Assembly: GCA_000711775.1 (NCBI GenBank)
Contig: ARYC01017522.1
Location: 1 to 64,000 of the forward strand
From: Oxytricha trifallax
Taxonomy: Eukaryota > Ciliophora > Spirotrichea > Sporadotrichida > Oxytrichidae
Length of the DNA: 64,000 nucleotides
Direction: 5' to 3'
The stretch's first letter is position 1; every line of letters starts with the position of its first letter. Both the position numbers and the translations under genes were made by a program. The notes below the pieces were generated by a model, which was not told the origin of the DNA, searched no databases, and saw only the letters and a program-made list of their open reading frames with translations. Of this stretch, positions 44,339-56,221 are shown in pieces.

Positions 44339-45546
44339 ATGGGAAAGTAATCAAAGCATATTTAATAAAAGCAGTCAAGGCTTTTCTCTGACAGCGAATC
44401 AGACAATTAGAGTGACTCTGAGGTGCCTCAACTCATCCCCGCCCCTGTGGTTTCAAAGAATAAGTAAACCAAGTCTAAAGTCCCTTAGGTTTCATAAAAT
44501 ATCAAGGCAAAACCAGCATCTGTAAACAAAAACTACAAAGTTGAAGAATCCGACATGGAAGATGACGATGACCAAAGTCACTCCTATGAAGAGGTGGACA
44601 GTGATAAAGAAATCGCACAAGCTTTTAACGGGGATATGTCAGATTAAGAGCAGCCATTTGACTAGGAAAAGAATAAGTTGTTTGCCCAGAGAGGTATTAA
44701 TAATGAGGAGATGATGTTGAAAAGACTCAGTGAAATGAGAGCTAATTTCTATAATAGACTCGAGTCCAAGAGAATCATTAAGAAGCAAGGTAGAATCCCC
44801 TTCACAGAGCACATGACCATAAGTAAGTAAATATATGAAATAACACTTTATAGCTAATGATGAGGTTATGAAAGTGCCAGAGGCTTTAACAGTACATGAC
44901 GATATCAAAAGAGAAATGGCATTGTAAGTTTATCATTTGCATTTTTTAACTATTTAATAGCTATAACATGACTAGAGAGAATGTCAAGAAAGCAATGGAA
45001 ATTCTAATTCAAGCCAAGGTTCCAATTAAAATAAATTAGTGTCATTTTTTACTGTTTTTTGCTACTTATTATAGTAGACCAGATGATTTCTTTGCTGAGA
45101 TGTTGAAGACAGACCATCATATGTCCAAGGTAAAGAGCAAGCTACTTTAACAGCAACATAAAATCGAAAACTTCGAAGAGCGCAAATAAAAGATGGAAAA
45201 TAAAAAGTTCCATAAAGCAATCAAGGCCTATAAGCAAGACGTTAAGCATAAGGAGAAGAGACAAAATCTTGAAAATATCACAAAGCTTAAGAAAGAGATT
45301 AGAGAAAAGGGTGGAGATACTGACGAGAAGGATTTCAACAAATTATTCAATGGAGGAGTTAACAAAGATATCAAGAAAGGACAGAAGTAGAGAGTGTTCG
45401 ATGCAATTAGGAGCAAAAGCAGTGATTCATCCAAAAAGGAGTCACAGGGAAGAAATAAAAAGAGCAAGGGCATCTCCAAAAATCAAAAGAGACCAGGCAA
45501 AGTCAATCGTAGCAAGCACAAGCCAAGAAACAAGAAAGCCAAGTGA
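44339..45546 (+). CDS. EBP2: EBP2 family ribosome-biogenesis protein
   Basis: Nucleolar protein needed for 27S pre-rRNA processing and large-subunit assembly. From ATG 44339 (MGKQSKHIQQKQSRLFSDSE) with three GT-AG introns: 44823-44853, 44924-44960 and 45039-45074; the exons then total 1104 nt (367 aa plus stop), all in frame. The acidic N-terminus is followed by the diagnostic EBP2 core: VHDDIKREMAFYNMTRENVK, AMEILIQAKVPIKINYRPDD, FFAEMLKTDHHMSKVKSKLL, then basic coiled coil and a Lys/Arg-rich tail (RPGKVNRSKHKPRNKKAK). The first ATG sits in AT-rich DNA just upstream. No IES is evident, so this gene seems contiguous in the germline. Confidence 0.9.
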
Positions 45547-45549
45547 TAT

Positions 45550-46380
45550 GTACAATGGCTTTAACTTTTTATTCTCTGTTAAAACCTTAGTAGAGAATTT
45601 AATTAAAAATAATTCATTTATCGCAAATAAATAACAAAAATTCTTGAATGATTATTGAATTTTCAATATAAACATAGAAATATAAAACTAGAAAATAGGA
45701 TTGACTGTTAAATTAGACAACATTCACTTTTATAGAATAAAGAGAGAAACAAATTCAAACACTCTTTTATTATTGGACCTTGTTCTGCTAATTTTAATAA
45801 AAATCTTTTAAACTTAAACGAGATATAATGTCAATATTACTATGCTTAAGTTTTTGAAATTATATGAAAATTTCTAATCAATGATTGTTGCTAAACCCGT
45901 TAGAGGTGAAATTACGATGATGTATCATCAAATAATTAATATATCCCCAAAAACCCATAATTATAAGTTTCGTATAATTGGTTGAGAAGGAACACTGTTT
46001 TATGTGTATTTAAGTTTACTTTAATTCAAGCTAATTTTATCTGATTGTCTTTGCTCTTGAGCCTTCCTCTATCTAGTGGATCAAGTATATCATATAATTT
46101 CTATAAATAATAGAATGAGATCTTAGGATTCATATTCTTATTTCATTTTAATTTTTAGCAAAAATCCTCTCTTTTGAAATGCTTTTATGCTAAAATTAAT
46201 GACTATTTCTCACTTGGTGCTAAAACATGGCATACATTTAATTACTCACTCTTTGATTAATCTCCTAATGTCAATTTATATATTATTTTGAATTAAAAAA
46301 TTAGCAAAATTTATATTTATACATCGGAAACGAAATTTTAATAAACAAAATATTGATCTATAAATTAATTTATTATTAAA
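45550..46380. other. AT-rich intergenic region
   Basis: Between EBP2 and gene C, both on plus. A few short, less AT-rich stretches occur (for example 45880-46000) but no gene or repeat with ends was recognised. Confidence 0.45.
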
Positions 46381-46384
46381 TAAA

Positions 46385-49300
46385 ATGGAAATGTAGAGTC
46401 TCACTAAAACATTTAATTCAGATGTTCTTAAAGTATATTCTTAGGATTCAAGTGAAGATAGAAACAAAAGTACTAAATAAAACTATTAAATATTATAAAT
46501 TACTTTATAAATATTAGTAGATTTTATATAAAACAGTATATTGCGAGAATATCTTTTTTTAGTACTTTAGAATCTTCTAATGCATCAGATGTTGAAACTG
46601 TTAAATCTATCTAGATAATGAAACACACAAATGATTTAAATTTATCTACAATATTTTATGTAAATTTTTAACCAAGGTCGGTATAATTATATCGTCATAA
46701 AAATTTATCGCGAATAAATCTTACCCCCCCCCTCTTATTTTCCCAATTAAATTAGTTTTTGTGGCATTAGTGTTCAATTTTATAATGCCAATGCCCTTTT
46801 ATTTTTAAAAACAAATAAGCAATTTTATTAAAAAATTTCACATAATTAGAAATATAACTATATTAAACGGATAGGAAAATTTAAATAATATAATATTTTT
46901 AATAGAAAGAAATATTTTTTTTAATTAACTTATTTTTAAATAAATAATTTGCTGAAAAATTTATATGCTCATTTATTCGAAGATCCTAATTTAAAGTCAT
47001 ATATAGTAGAATGCATTTCTTAAAAAAATCAAAGTCAAACTCTATTTAATAGAAATGCTATAAATAGATTAAATATGATTTTTATTTAAATCATTGATAT
47101 TGATAAAATACAAAACTTTAAGAAATTATATTTGTAAAATAAAAAGTATCAGTCATAAATTTGATAATTAAAAATATAAGTATAAATATGAACATAAATA
47201 TGTGAATAATCATTGTATAATTATTGATTTTTCTTATTTATATATATATATATATAAACTAACTGCTATGAATTAATATTCGCATTTATATGTTTTTTAT
47301 TATTTTCCTAAAACTATGCGTTTTAACTGACATGTTATTTGTCATTTGTATCAGTGTAACATTATAAACTACGCGTAATATGCCATAACAAAAATAAAGT
47401 CGTATACTTGTCATTTTCATGCGCATTTTTTAAATACTTTTGCCCTACTGTTTTTATCATAAATTTATCTCGCTATTACCAAAACTTAAGGGAAATACTT
47501 AGTTAATAAAGTAATTTAAAGGTAAAATATAACAAATGTGATAAGTGAAAACAAAAATAGTTCTTACTAATAGTTGTATTTAAAGAGCAAATTCTCTAAT
47601 TTTATTTTTATTAAAGGATTATGAATGTATTTTCTATAATAAATTAATTTGAAATAAATTTTTCATCTTAAAAATTTACGCATAATATTATGGATATTTA
47701 AATATAAATGGAGAAAAGCTATTAAATTCTAATCAAAATATACTGTTTAAAAGAAAAACTCATTAAACTTAAATAAATACTATATATAATTTGTTATTTT
47801 TAGTGTATTAAGCATAATAAATATTGTCTATTAATAATTTGCAGTAAGATTAAGACTAATAAGCGTTTTTTGTTGATATAAACCCATTTTTAATTTTACT
47901 GAAATTATAGTAGATAAAGATAAATCTTTAAGATATGTCTAGATTTTAAGTCAATAAGTATAGATATTAGTATGTTGGTAATTATTAATAAAATATTGTT
48001 TTAATAAAAATTTAATTAATTGATTCTTAAAATTTACCAACTATAATATATCTACAATAGTTGAGGAACAAAAATAGTCAAACATAACAATAGAATGATA
48101 GAGCATTCCAAAACAAAAAGAAAATTAACAAATGCACCTAGAAATGACAGAATATACTATTCAAGATAAATGCTATCATGAAGAAGGAAAATTATTAATT
48201 TTAAACTTAATAATTGGATTATATTCTTTTAATTCACTTAGAATATTCATTATCTTTTCAAGTCGAGCCCCCATCCCCACTTCTCCCCCATGTCTAAACA
48301 GAGCCCCTTCCCACCTCCATAATAATAACATTTCTTAAAAACTAATTTATTTTCCTGTGGACCGATAATACATATAATGATATAATTTTTAAAGGACTCA
48401 CTATATTCGGCAACCATTTTTATTACAAGCTACTATAGGAAATATTATAATAAAAATTAACTTTATATAATTATAATATTATGTTATTTATATATAAGTA
48501 CTTTTTATATAAAAATATGATTACTTATATTGTAAACCATAATTTTTCTTATTTTATTGGGAAAATATATTTGTAGGACTATTATGGTTTACAATATAAG
48601 TAATCATATTTTTATATAAAAAGTACTTATATATAAATAACATAATATTATAATTATATAAAGTTAATTTTTATTATAATATTTCCTATAGTAGCTTGTA
48701 ATAAAAATGGTTGGCGAATATAGTGAGTCCTTTAAAAATTATATCATTATATGTATTATCGGTCCACAGGAAAAGAAATTAGTTTTTTAAGAAATGTTAT
48801 TATTATGGAGGTGGGAAGGGGCTCTGTTTAGACATGGGGGATAGGGGGAGGGGAGCTCGAGTTGAACAAATATCCTATATAAAATGCAACTGTGTTTCTG
48901 GAATAGAAATAAAATTGCATGAAGAGAATTCAGAAAACCTTAATATAAAAGGATTCTCTCTAATTTTTAGCACAACAATTCATGATAAATATCTAACTTT
49001 TAATTTTGAAATGATTGAAATAGTTTCCCATGAAACTTTAACATACAAGATCTTCTTAAAAAAAGGCAATAACTTTGTGATTTTGAGAAAGTGCTAAAAA
49101 ATGTTCACAAATCCTGATACCTTTGAGCTTTTGTCATTAATTTTATAATAATGATAATTTCTTTAAATAATTTAGTTCTTAAGCTTTTATCAAAGTAATT
49201 AGATTTGACTTAGTAAATTTCACAAGATTATAAAGAGCAAAATTTCAATGATTTAATTGAATCTCTAAAGGTTTTAGTGAATGACTAATTAATAATAGTT

Positions 49301-50035
49301 TATGAGAAGAGAAATTAATTCTTCAGATAGATAAGATAAATAGATTATATGTCCAAACTTAAATAAGATTTACATAAGCATTAATAAGAGAAATAAAATT
49401 TAATTGAGGTAGATACTCTCAGCAAGGCTGATTAAATTCTTGGGGTAGCTTTAATATTAAAAATAATTTTGTTTTTTTAAATCTAATAATAATGAAGCTG
49501 ATAAATCATAATTACAGAAAGATATCATTAAAAAGAGTATCGAAGAATAAAAAAATATACAATTCAAGGTAAAAGGAGCTGAGAAAAATTCACATATAAT
49601 TAAACTTGGAAGTGCTAAGAATATGACCATTAGAAATAAACTATATTATATTTTAATTTTTTAATTATATTAGGTAAAAACCGAAGTAAGTAGGATTAAA
49701 AAAAGTTTAATATTATCTGAATCTCTAAATTTTAATTTAATTATTCATGCTTATTCTTAATTATCATATAGAGATATAAAAACACATATAATAAAGCAGA
49801 CAAATAATTTGCAAGCAAATTGATCATGACTTTTAGAGATGTCAATATGGATTAATTTATTTATTTTTCATTGAATAATCATATCAAAGTTTCTTAAAAA
49901 ACATGAATTAATATTATATTCTAATTATAGAAATTAATAGAGATTTTTCATGCAAATTATAGAAAATTATTTTTAAAAGTTGATAATCCGTTGAAACCTA
50001 GCATCATTTTATCAGTCTATAAGAAGTGGTAACAA
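46385..50035 (+). CDS. Gene C: divergent bZIP-like paralogue in segments
   Basis: Third copy of the A/B family. Segments: ATG 46385 (MEMQSLTKTFNSDVLKVYSQ), 46567-46640 (LESSNASDVETVKS), 48130-48190 (LEMTEYTIQDKCYHEEGK), 48886-49140 (CNCVSGIEIKLHEENSENL, GFSLIFSTTIHDKYLTFNFE, FLKKGNNFVILRK), 49210-49430 (LIESLKVLVNDQLIIVYEKR then a degenerate basic/leucine part), 49770-49860 (YKNTYNKADKQFASK), and 49930-50030 (FHANYRKLFLKVDNPLKPS). The bZIP basic region is less conserved than in A and B (RNQFFRQIRQIDYMSKL), so DNA binding may have changed. Confidence 0.6.
46469..46566 (+). other. Gap in gene C: IES with AGTACT pointer or intron
   Basis: AGTACT at 46469-46474 and 46561-46566; removal joins NKSTLESSNASD in frame. 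The position equals that of 12790-12886 in gene A. A GT-AG reading (46470-46570) also keeps the frame, so the nature of the gap is open. Confidence 0.55.
46640..48120. other. AT-rich gap within gene C
   Basis: No coding segment recognised between about 46640 and 48120. It contains an A/C-rich patch (TTACCCCCCCCCTC at about 46720) that faintly resembles the G-run end of the 13731-14203 MITE, and an (AT)n run at about 47240. Short MDSs cannot be excluded. Confidence 0.35.
48188..48885 (+). other. IES in gene C with pointer AAAAT, containing a foldback
   Basis: AAAAT at 48188-48192 and 48881-48885. Removing 48193-48885 joins HEEGK to CNCVSGIEI in frame at exactly the codon where A and B carry 65- and 64-nt IESs. 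Most of its 693 nt is the F2 foldback, which explains the size difference. Confidence 0.72.
48258..48866. mobile_element. Foldback element F2
   Basis: About 609 bp. Arms of about 285 bp are almost identical inverted copies, with a spacer of about 40 bp at 48542-48581. The arm begins TCGAGC and a C-rich stretch, then CCATGTCTAAACAGAGCCCC. The near identity of the arms suggests recent origin or gene-conversion-like correction. No coding capacity supported. Confidence 0.8.
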
Positions 50036-50044
50036 ATTCTCTTC

Positions 50045-50560
50045 TAAATATTGCTTAATTTATAAAATATAAGGAAGATTATAAAAAATTAGGATAGACT
50101 TTTAAACTTAAAAACAAATTACAAATAATTTCACTATGAAAATACGCATTCAATTTATTTTTAAAATTAATACAAGTACATATATTTAAGTTATATAATG
50201 AGCAATATTTATTTAGGAATATTATACTTGATTCTTTAATGATAATATATATTTATGGAAATTTCTTAAATTATTCAAGAAATTTATTATAAATATGTGT
50301 AACTTTTATTTTTACTTTAAAATTATAATTGATTTTTACTGTTAAAAAAGGAAAAAATCCTATAAACAAATTATTGACCTTTATTAATAAAATCAGTAAT
50401 AACAAAAGCAATTATTCATAAATACTTATTATATTTTTTATTTATAATTCTTTATTTTTATTTTAAGCATTATGTAAATAAAAATTAATTAATAATTAAA
50501 GTAATTTTGATACTTCTTAATTAATTATTGTGCATAAAAATATTTTATGGTATTATATAA
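50045..50560. other. AT-rich intergenic region
   Basis: Between the last C segment (plus) and the thioesterase 3' end (minus). The thioesterase frame stays open here only because TAA/TAG are not stops; the residues do not look like protein. A third small MDS with the natural C-terminus may be hidden here. Confidence 0.35.
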
Positions 50561-51947
50561 AAAAATATTATTTTTCATGTATTGAATAATCTTGTGTAAA
50601 TTCCATGTGTGCGCCTTCTATAGAATAATAAGTAGCTCTGTTCGATTCTGTAAGAGCTCTCATTCCTAACCAATCCTTTTTGTAGAGCTCTTAATCTTGT
50701 AGCAAAACTAATCGTCCTTTTTGGTAATGACTTAGATGGGGAATCCAAATTTATATTTTAGCATTATGATTAGAAGTATACAAAAATCAAAAAAAATAAA
50801 TATTTGTGGTCTTTTTGCTCATTTAATTAGACAAAAAAGTGAGTTTTGTATTTAAAAAAAAAAAAACCATATAAAAATTATTAAAAAATGATGAAATATA
50901 GATTGTAACGTTGAATTTTCTCAAACAATATCTTAATAATCTGGTATATTATATCTTTTTAAAAGAAAATTAAATGCGAAGATTATATAATTAAATTAGT
51001 ACTCGCATCAAGAATTGTATAATGAATTATATTTTTACATTATTTTGCTTCTATTTTGAAATTGTATAAAGCATAATTTTATGCTTTTAATTATGCTGTT
51101 AAAAAATTAAAGTTTCTAACTTGCCCCTAGCTAGGCCATACTCTCCTTTTTCATTAAAGTTAGCGAACCATGCTGATTCTTTTGGGTATACAATGCGATC
51201 TCTAGTAAACATAAACATTCTAAAATGCTCTAAAGCTAGAAGTCTTGATTTCTGTAAATATTTCATTGCAGCATCCCCTTTTTCATTATTGATGTAAGGC
51301 AAGAAACTTGAGTATTTATAATAAGCAGGGAGTTGGGTGTAATCTCTAAAGTATCCTGCGGGAGCTAAGTGTTGTTAAGTGTATTTAGTATAAACTGTTG
51401 CTCTGACTTACTCATTCCATTCTAAGCATGCGGTATCATTTTAACAATCTCTCACAGCAGCTATACCTCCATGAGGAGTTCCGAAAGTTATAAGTTTTCT
51501 AAATTTAATAGCTGGGCAAGTTTCCACAAGAGCTCTTGCAATTAAGCCACCCTGAGAGTATCCAATTATATTCACTTTCTCTTTAGAATAAACCGGATGA
51601 TCCATTAATTTTTGACAAGCTTCTTTTGTCTAATCAAATAGTGGTGTATACCAAGATGTTTCATTTCCATTTCCGATTTCCACACAACTATAGTAAACTG
51701 AGTTATTCATCATATCTGAGATTTGAGTCATTAAGGGTTCTTAAAGTGTACAGTTTGTTGAGAGACCGTGAATAAAGACTATAGGGGTGTATTAACAAGG
51801 AGGCTTGGATTCATCTGATGAGACTTAGGATGTCTCATTTTAAGTATCAGTGGTTTGCACTACCTAGGATAGCAATTTGCATTGGGAGATACTTAAAAGA
51901 TAGCCAAGGACAACGAACTAAAATATGACAACTTTTGTTTACATCAT
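50560..51947 (-). CDS. Palmitoyl-protein thioesterase (PPT1-like), two MDSs
   Basis: Lysosomal enzyme that removes palmitate from cysteines of proteins. Start ATG 51947, with a hydrophobic signal-like N-terminus (VVIFQFVVLGYLLSIS). Then TPIVFIHGLSTNCTL, VEIGNGNETSWYTP, nucleophile Ser in VNIIGYSQGGLIARALVETC, KLITFGTPHGGIAAVRDC, likely Asp in FTRDRIVYPKESAWF. Segment 1 ends at 51116; segment 2 (about 50573-50711) gives VLLQDQELYKKDWLGMRAL and the His in YSIEGAHMEFTQ. TTAG is repeated at 51116-51119 and 50708-50711; joining there gives one frame and matches PPT1 spacing. The last residues after the His are uncertain. Confidence 0.85.
50708..51119 (-). other. IES of the thioesterase gene, pointer TTAG
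   Basis: 408 nt removed if one TTAG copy (CTAA on plus, at 50708-50711 and 51116-51119) is kept. The joined frame reads GLARGKL then VLLQDQE, aligning with the PPT1 family. A GT-AG intron using the GTTAG next to the pointer would shift the frame, so the IES reading is better. Confidence 0.75.
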
Positions 51948-52240
51948 ATTAATTTTTTCATTAAGTGTATTATATTCAATTATTTCAATTTATATGAAAA
52001 AAGGAATTTATAATATCACTAGATGTATGCTTCTATATTAAATATTAAATATATAACTTTTTTTTGGCTTAAATAATATCTATAAATAACTAAAAATAAT
52101 GTTTATACCAATTTAATGATTTTGATTAAATTTAGAATTCTTGGTTTTTGTAAGATCTTACTCTTAAATTCTAAATTGAATGGAGATAAAAATAAAAAAC
52201 AATAATTTCAATAATTACTGAATAACTGATTAAAGATATA

Positions 52241-53605
52241 TGGAATCTTCATCCCCTTAGCAACACAATGCAAACCTTGAAGTAAATCCATCATAATTTT
52301 AAACTCTAACTCTTACTTTTAGACAAACTCAAACCTCTAAAATCAGGAGTTTCAAGCTAATAACAATGGAGCAGTATAAGATGTTAATTTTGACGACCCA
52401 GAAGTTTAAGCTTAACTCATGAGGGGAGTTCTTGTTGTTCCTAATGTTGCAGATTAGTTTATCTAGATTGTGATATTTTAGAACTAATAAGATGATGATG
52501 ATATTGTTTCAAATTCAACTGCTTCATCAAGCTGCTATTCGCATTCAACAGATGGTTCTATAAACGCTTAATTATTTTTAATAAAAAATATAGATAATTA
52601 AAATTTTGGTGTGTAATCTTATCATCAGATTGAAGTTTGAAACAGGCATAAAATTTTTATAATTGACTAAATACAAAATTTATGGAATTAATATTTATTT
52701 TGCAGATAAATATATACTTTTAAGGGATTGATGACATTTATTAAGTATTAAATCTAAACTGGAAGGAATGAAAAGATAATTTTTTAAATCTTAAAAAAAA
52801 TAATTTGCTATTATTTCAAGAATTTTATGTAAAGTGATAATTTATTAAATAAATAAAAAAATAGTATACTTGTTAACTAACTATTCATATATAGATTGTT
52901 TCCTAAATTTTAAATGAATTAATATTTTAACTTCGGAATAGGTAAGTTTGGGAATTTCTGAAATGATTCAATTTTCTCTCAAACATCTTGAAAATTCTTA
53001 AATTTATTTAATTAGGCGGTAGGCTTGACTTTCAAAGGCTACATAAAATTCAGAATGAATAAGATGCCAGGAGATTAGAGTGAAGATTTTGAAGATCTTA
53101 TTGTTACAATTTAGAGATAGCCAGGTCCAGGATAATTTCATCTATAGTTCTTAACTTGCATGATGGAGGAATTTTATTAGTAGTTTGAGGGTCTTATAGA
53201 CAAGGATGGCAATGTCTTAATAATATATATTTTACTCTTTATAATAAATACACTTGGAGATTTCTGTAATACATAAAAAAAATTATCAGATTTTCTACAA
53301 ACACTAAAATATAAACAATGTCCATCACTATAATAAAAATAATTATAAAACTAAATTTATGAAAATTTAATAATTTATTATAAAAGGTTGATCAAATGAT
53401 TTAAGATGAGAAGGAACTTAATGGAATTATTGTCAGGAAAGTTTTGACTAAGCTTAGAGACCATATGCATGAGTTCCTCATTGATAAGCTACAAAAATAA
53501 ATTTGTAAAATTTATTTAAATATTTAGAATTCAGTTATTTCTCTATTTAAATTTAAACAACATGACAATAGTTAACCCATTGATGAATTTTAAGAAGAGG
53601 AGTGA
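52241..53605 (+). CDS. Gene D2: paralogue of D1
   Basis: ATG 52241 (MESSSPQQHNANLE), a GT-AG gap (about 52283-52323), then TNSNLQNQEFQANNNGAVQD and a Ser/Asp-rich part. After an AT-rich gap comes FKGYIKFRMNKMPGDQSEDF with PGPGQFHLQF and MMEEFYQQFEGLIDKDGNV (53030-53220), then VDQMIQDEKELNGIIVRKVL and LRDHMHEFLIDKLQKQ (53393-53500), ending QPIDEFQEEE, TGA 53603-53605. The conserved core FKGYIKFR...GQFHLQF...EEFY is shared with D1 and not recognised from any family. Some junctions near 52930-53020 do not resolve cleanly. Confidence 0.6.
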
Positions 53606-53609
53606 GTTA

Positions 53610-54420
53610 TTATAATTATTGAAAAAAGTGCCATAATATTTAATCTGGTCCTTCAATAACTTCATTAATTATTACTATTTCATCAAATTTATTTTTAACT
53701 ATTTGTAGTTACAATTAATTTCCATTTCTTTCTTAAGAAAGTCTCTTAACTTCTTAAATTCTTTCATTCCTTTTGTTTCAAAACTATCTCATATTAGTAA
53801 TTTCGCTGCTATATTGATTATTCTTAAATTTTGAGCATCATTATAAACATGAAAGTCCTGAACCGGTTAACAAAAATTAGATGGATTGACATTGATTTTA
53901 CAATTTAGTTTTGCTGATTAAAAATTTGTTGCAATACCTAGTTCTTGACTCAAAACATTTTTCTTTGACAATGAACCGACCTTCATTTATCTTGTCAATA
54001 ATTGAATTGGGGAAAAATTGAGATATAATAATTCGAGTAAGATAAATAAACTCAATATATTTATATATAATTAAGCAAGTAGTGTTAAAGACAATTTATA
54101 TTTTAGTCCTAATTGTATTAAAATTAATATAAAAATAAATATCAAATTTCATAATATATTTAATTAAAAAGAATTTTGATAGTTGATTATAATTTTTTTA
54201 TTAATTTTGTTTTAATTTAAATATTTGTCCCTTTAATTTGATTATATTCTTTATTTCTATTTAATGTGAACAATTCATTGTAAGTGTTTTACGACCCCTA
54301 GATACCATAAAGTATAAAAAGCTTTTATATATTGAAGATAAAGAGCTTCTCGTTTAGCTTAAATTATTTGTGTAAGCTTTAAAGTCAGCTTTCCTTACTT
54401 TGTTTTATGATCCCTTTTTT
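53610..54420. other. Intergenic AT-rich region
   Basis: Right of D2. Less AT-rich patches at 53640-53960 read poorly in all frames. No gene recognised. Confidence 0.35.
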
Positions 54421-54428
54421 CCACAAAA

Positions 54429-54535
54429 TGATTGAATGTCGTGAATGTGCTCTCTCAGTTTTTAATTTATTGCATTAAAGTTTAAGTTAAGTAACTCCAT
54501 AGAGAAATGCATATGAAAAAATTCGACACTCTCTG
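54429..54535 (+). CDS. Short Cys-containing frame, possible MDS
   Basis: MIECRECALSVFNLL then QRNAYEKIRHSLLL to a TGA; a CxxC pair and codon pattern look protein-like, and CCSESNKIRIDQIGSQVN follows in another frame at about 54530-54590. Possibly part of the gene whose next piece is at 54866-55007. Weak evidence. Confidence 0.3.
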
Positions 54536-54865
54536 TTGCTCTGAGTCAAATAAGATAAGAATAGACCAAATAGGTAGTCAGGTTAATTGATGTTGTTTAT
54601 GGTTTGAGGAATTTAAATTTACCCTAAGAGATTTAATTATTTATTAATTAATTACATATTATTCTAAAGAAATTAAGAACAAAATTTAATTGAAATTAAA
54701 TTAAAAGGATTTGAAATTAAGATTCAAGCATAAATTTGAAATAAAATGAATAATTTGATGCTATATTGATATTATTAATATCTTTAGTAGAAATGGAATA
54801 TAACATCGTAAATGTAATATTATTTTCAGTTTTATAGTAATATATATTTAATACTTTTTTTTAGG

Positions 54866-55007
54866 ATTTAGACTTGACTTCAGATGAGACTTATTCTTCA
54901 ACACAATTAGATAATAAATTTAAATTCTCTGAATTAGAAGAACTTGAAAATAATGAGATGATGGAAATAAATCTAAGATTACAGAAAATAAAGATGGGGG
55001 AAAGATT
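54866..55007 (+). CDS. Host gene fragment interrupted by TBE copy 6
   Basis: After a T-rich acceptor-like AG: DLDLTSDETYSSTQLDNKF, KFSELEELENNEMMEINLRL, up to the TBE end at 55008. An acidic, Glu/Leu-rich piece of a host gene; the downstream part would be beyond the TBE, outside the window. Confidence 0.4.
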
Positions 55008-55280
55008 TAAAACCCCAAAACCCTTTCAGTAGTTTGATTGAGTTTTTGATTGATAAAAGTAGACTATTAGTGCATACTTTATTAGGGTTTTAATAGGGTT
55101 TATGTAGGGGTTTAATGTTTAAATATTAGTATTTTAAGTGAGTATAACAAGCGAGTTTTTAAAATATTTCACACAAACATAAGCTTAGAGTCATGTGGCA
55201 GTTCTCTGAATTTTATCTTTCTAAGTTGATGTTTGATTGTTTCTATTGTTTTTTTAATTCTCTTAGTTTGGCTTGATAAT

Positions 55281-56221
55281 ATTAAGCGAGTATAATTAAA
55301 ATGTAGAGACTGTTAAAAATAAATAAAAAAAGAGATCAAATAAAATCATGTTCATATCAATTTACATGTGTCAAGATAAAACAGTCACTAATTTGAAATA
55401 TTTTACAGCCTTATTTAACTTTAATTAATTAATTAATCAACTATCTAAAAATGGAATTTTTTTTTCTTCAACTTTTCTGATTTATTTCTATTTTAGGGCA
55501 GTGATCAAGTTGATGCTGTAGCTGATCTCTTAGTTTTTCATAAATTTTTCATAGATATCTTCAGGGTATCTTCCTTTAAAAATAAAAAGTATGGAGACTG
55601 TGGAGTTTAGCATCACCAATAACAGTGGAAATAGCATCAATATCACTAATATTCTCAAAATCAAGCATTATTAGGAGTCTGGGATTTTTTCTAAAACATC
55701 TTGTTTTTCTTCAATTCATTAATGTGAGACCTAATATTGAAGATGATGATGAAGACAATGTTGTTGAAAGCGATGAAAAAATCAGTGATGTAAAATTTTG
55801 AAATTCTCTAGAATTTCAACCAGACTCCTAATAATGCTTGATTTTGAGAATATTAGTGATATTGATGCTATTTCCACTGTTATTGGTGATGATAAACTCC
55901 ACAGTCTCCACACTTTTTATTTTTAAAGGAAGATACCCTGAAGATATCTATGAAAAATTTATGAAAAACTAAGAGATCAGCTACAGCATCAACTTGATCA
56001 CTGCCCTAAAATAGAAATAAATCAGAAAAGTTGAAGAAAAAAAAATTCCATTTTTAGATAGTTGATTAATTAATTAATTAAAGTTAAATAAGGCTGTAAC
56101 ATATTTCAAATTAGTGACTGTTTTATCTTGACACATGTATATTGATATGAACATAATTTTATTTGATATCTTTTCTTATTTATTTTTAATAGTCTCCACA
56201 TTTTAATTATACTCGCTTAAT
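55281..56221. mobile_element. Foldback element F3
   Basis: About 0.94 kb. Inverted arms of about 400 bp with ends TTAAGCGAGTATAATTAAAA; the centre (about 55690-55825) holds an open, acidic frame VRPNIEDDDEDNVVESDEKI followed by TGA. The arm also reads LDFENISDIDAISTVIGDDK. The coding look of centre and arm suggests that a gene piece was duplicated as an inverted repeat. Inserted in TBE copy 6. Confidence 0.75.

Noticed and set aside
45228-45479. Leucine-rich minus ORF
   Set aside because: Antisense of the lysine-rich part of EBP2.
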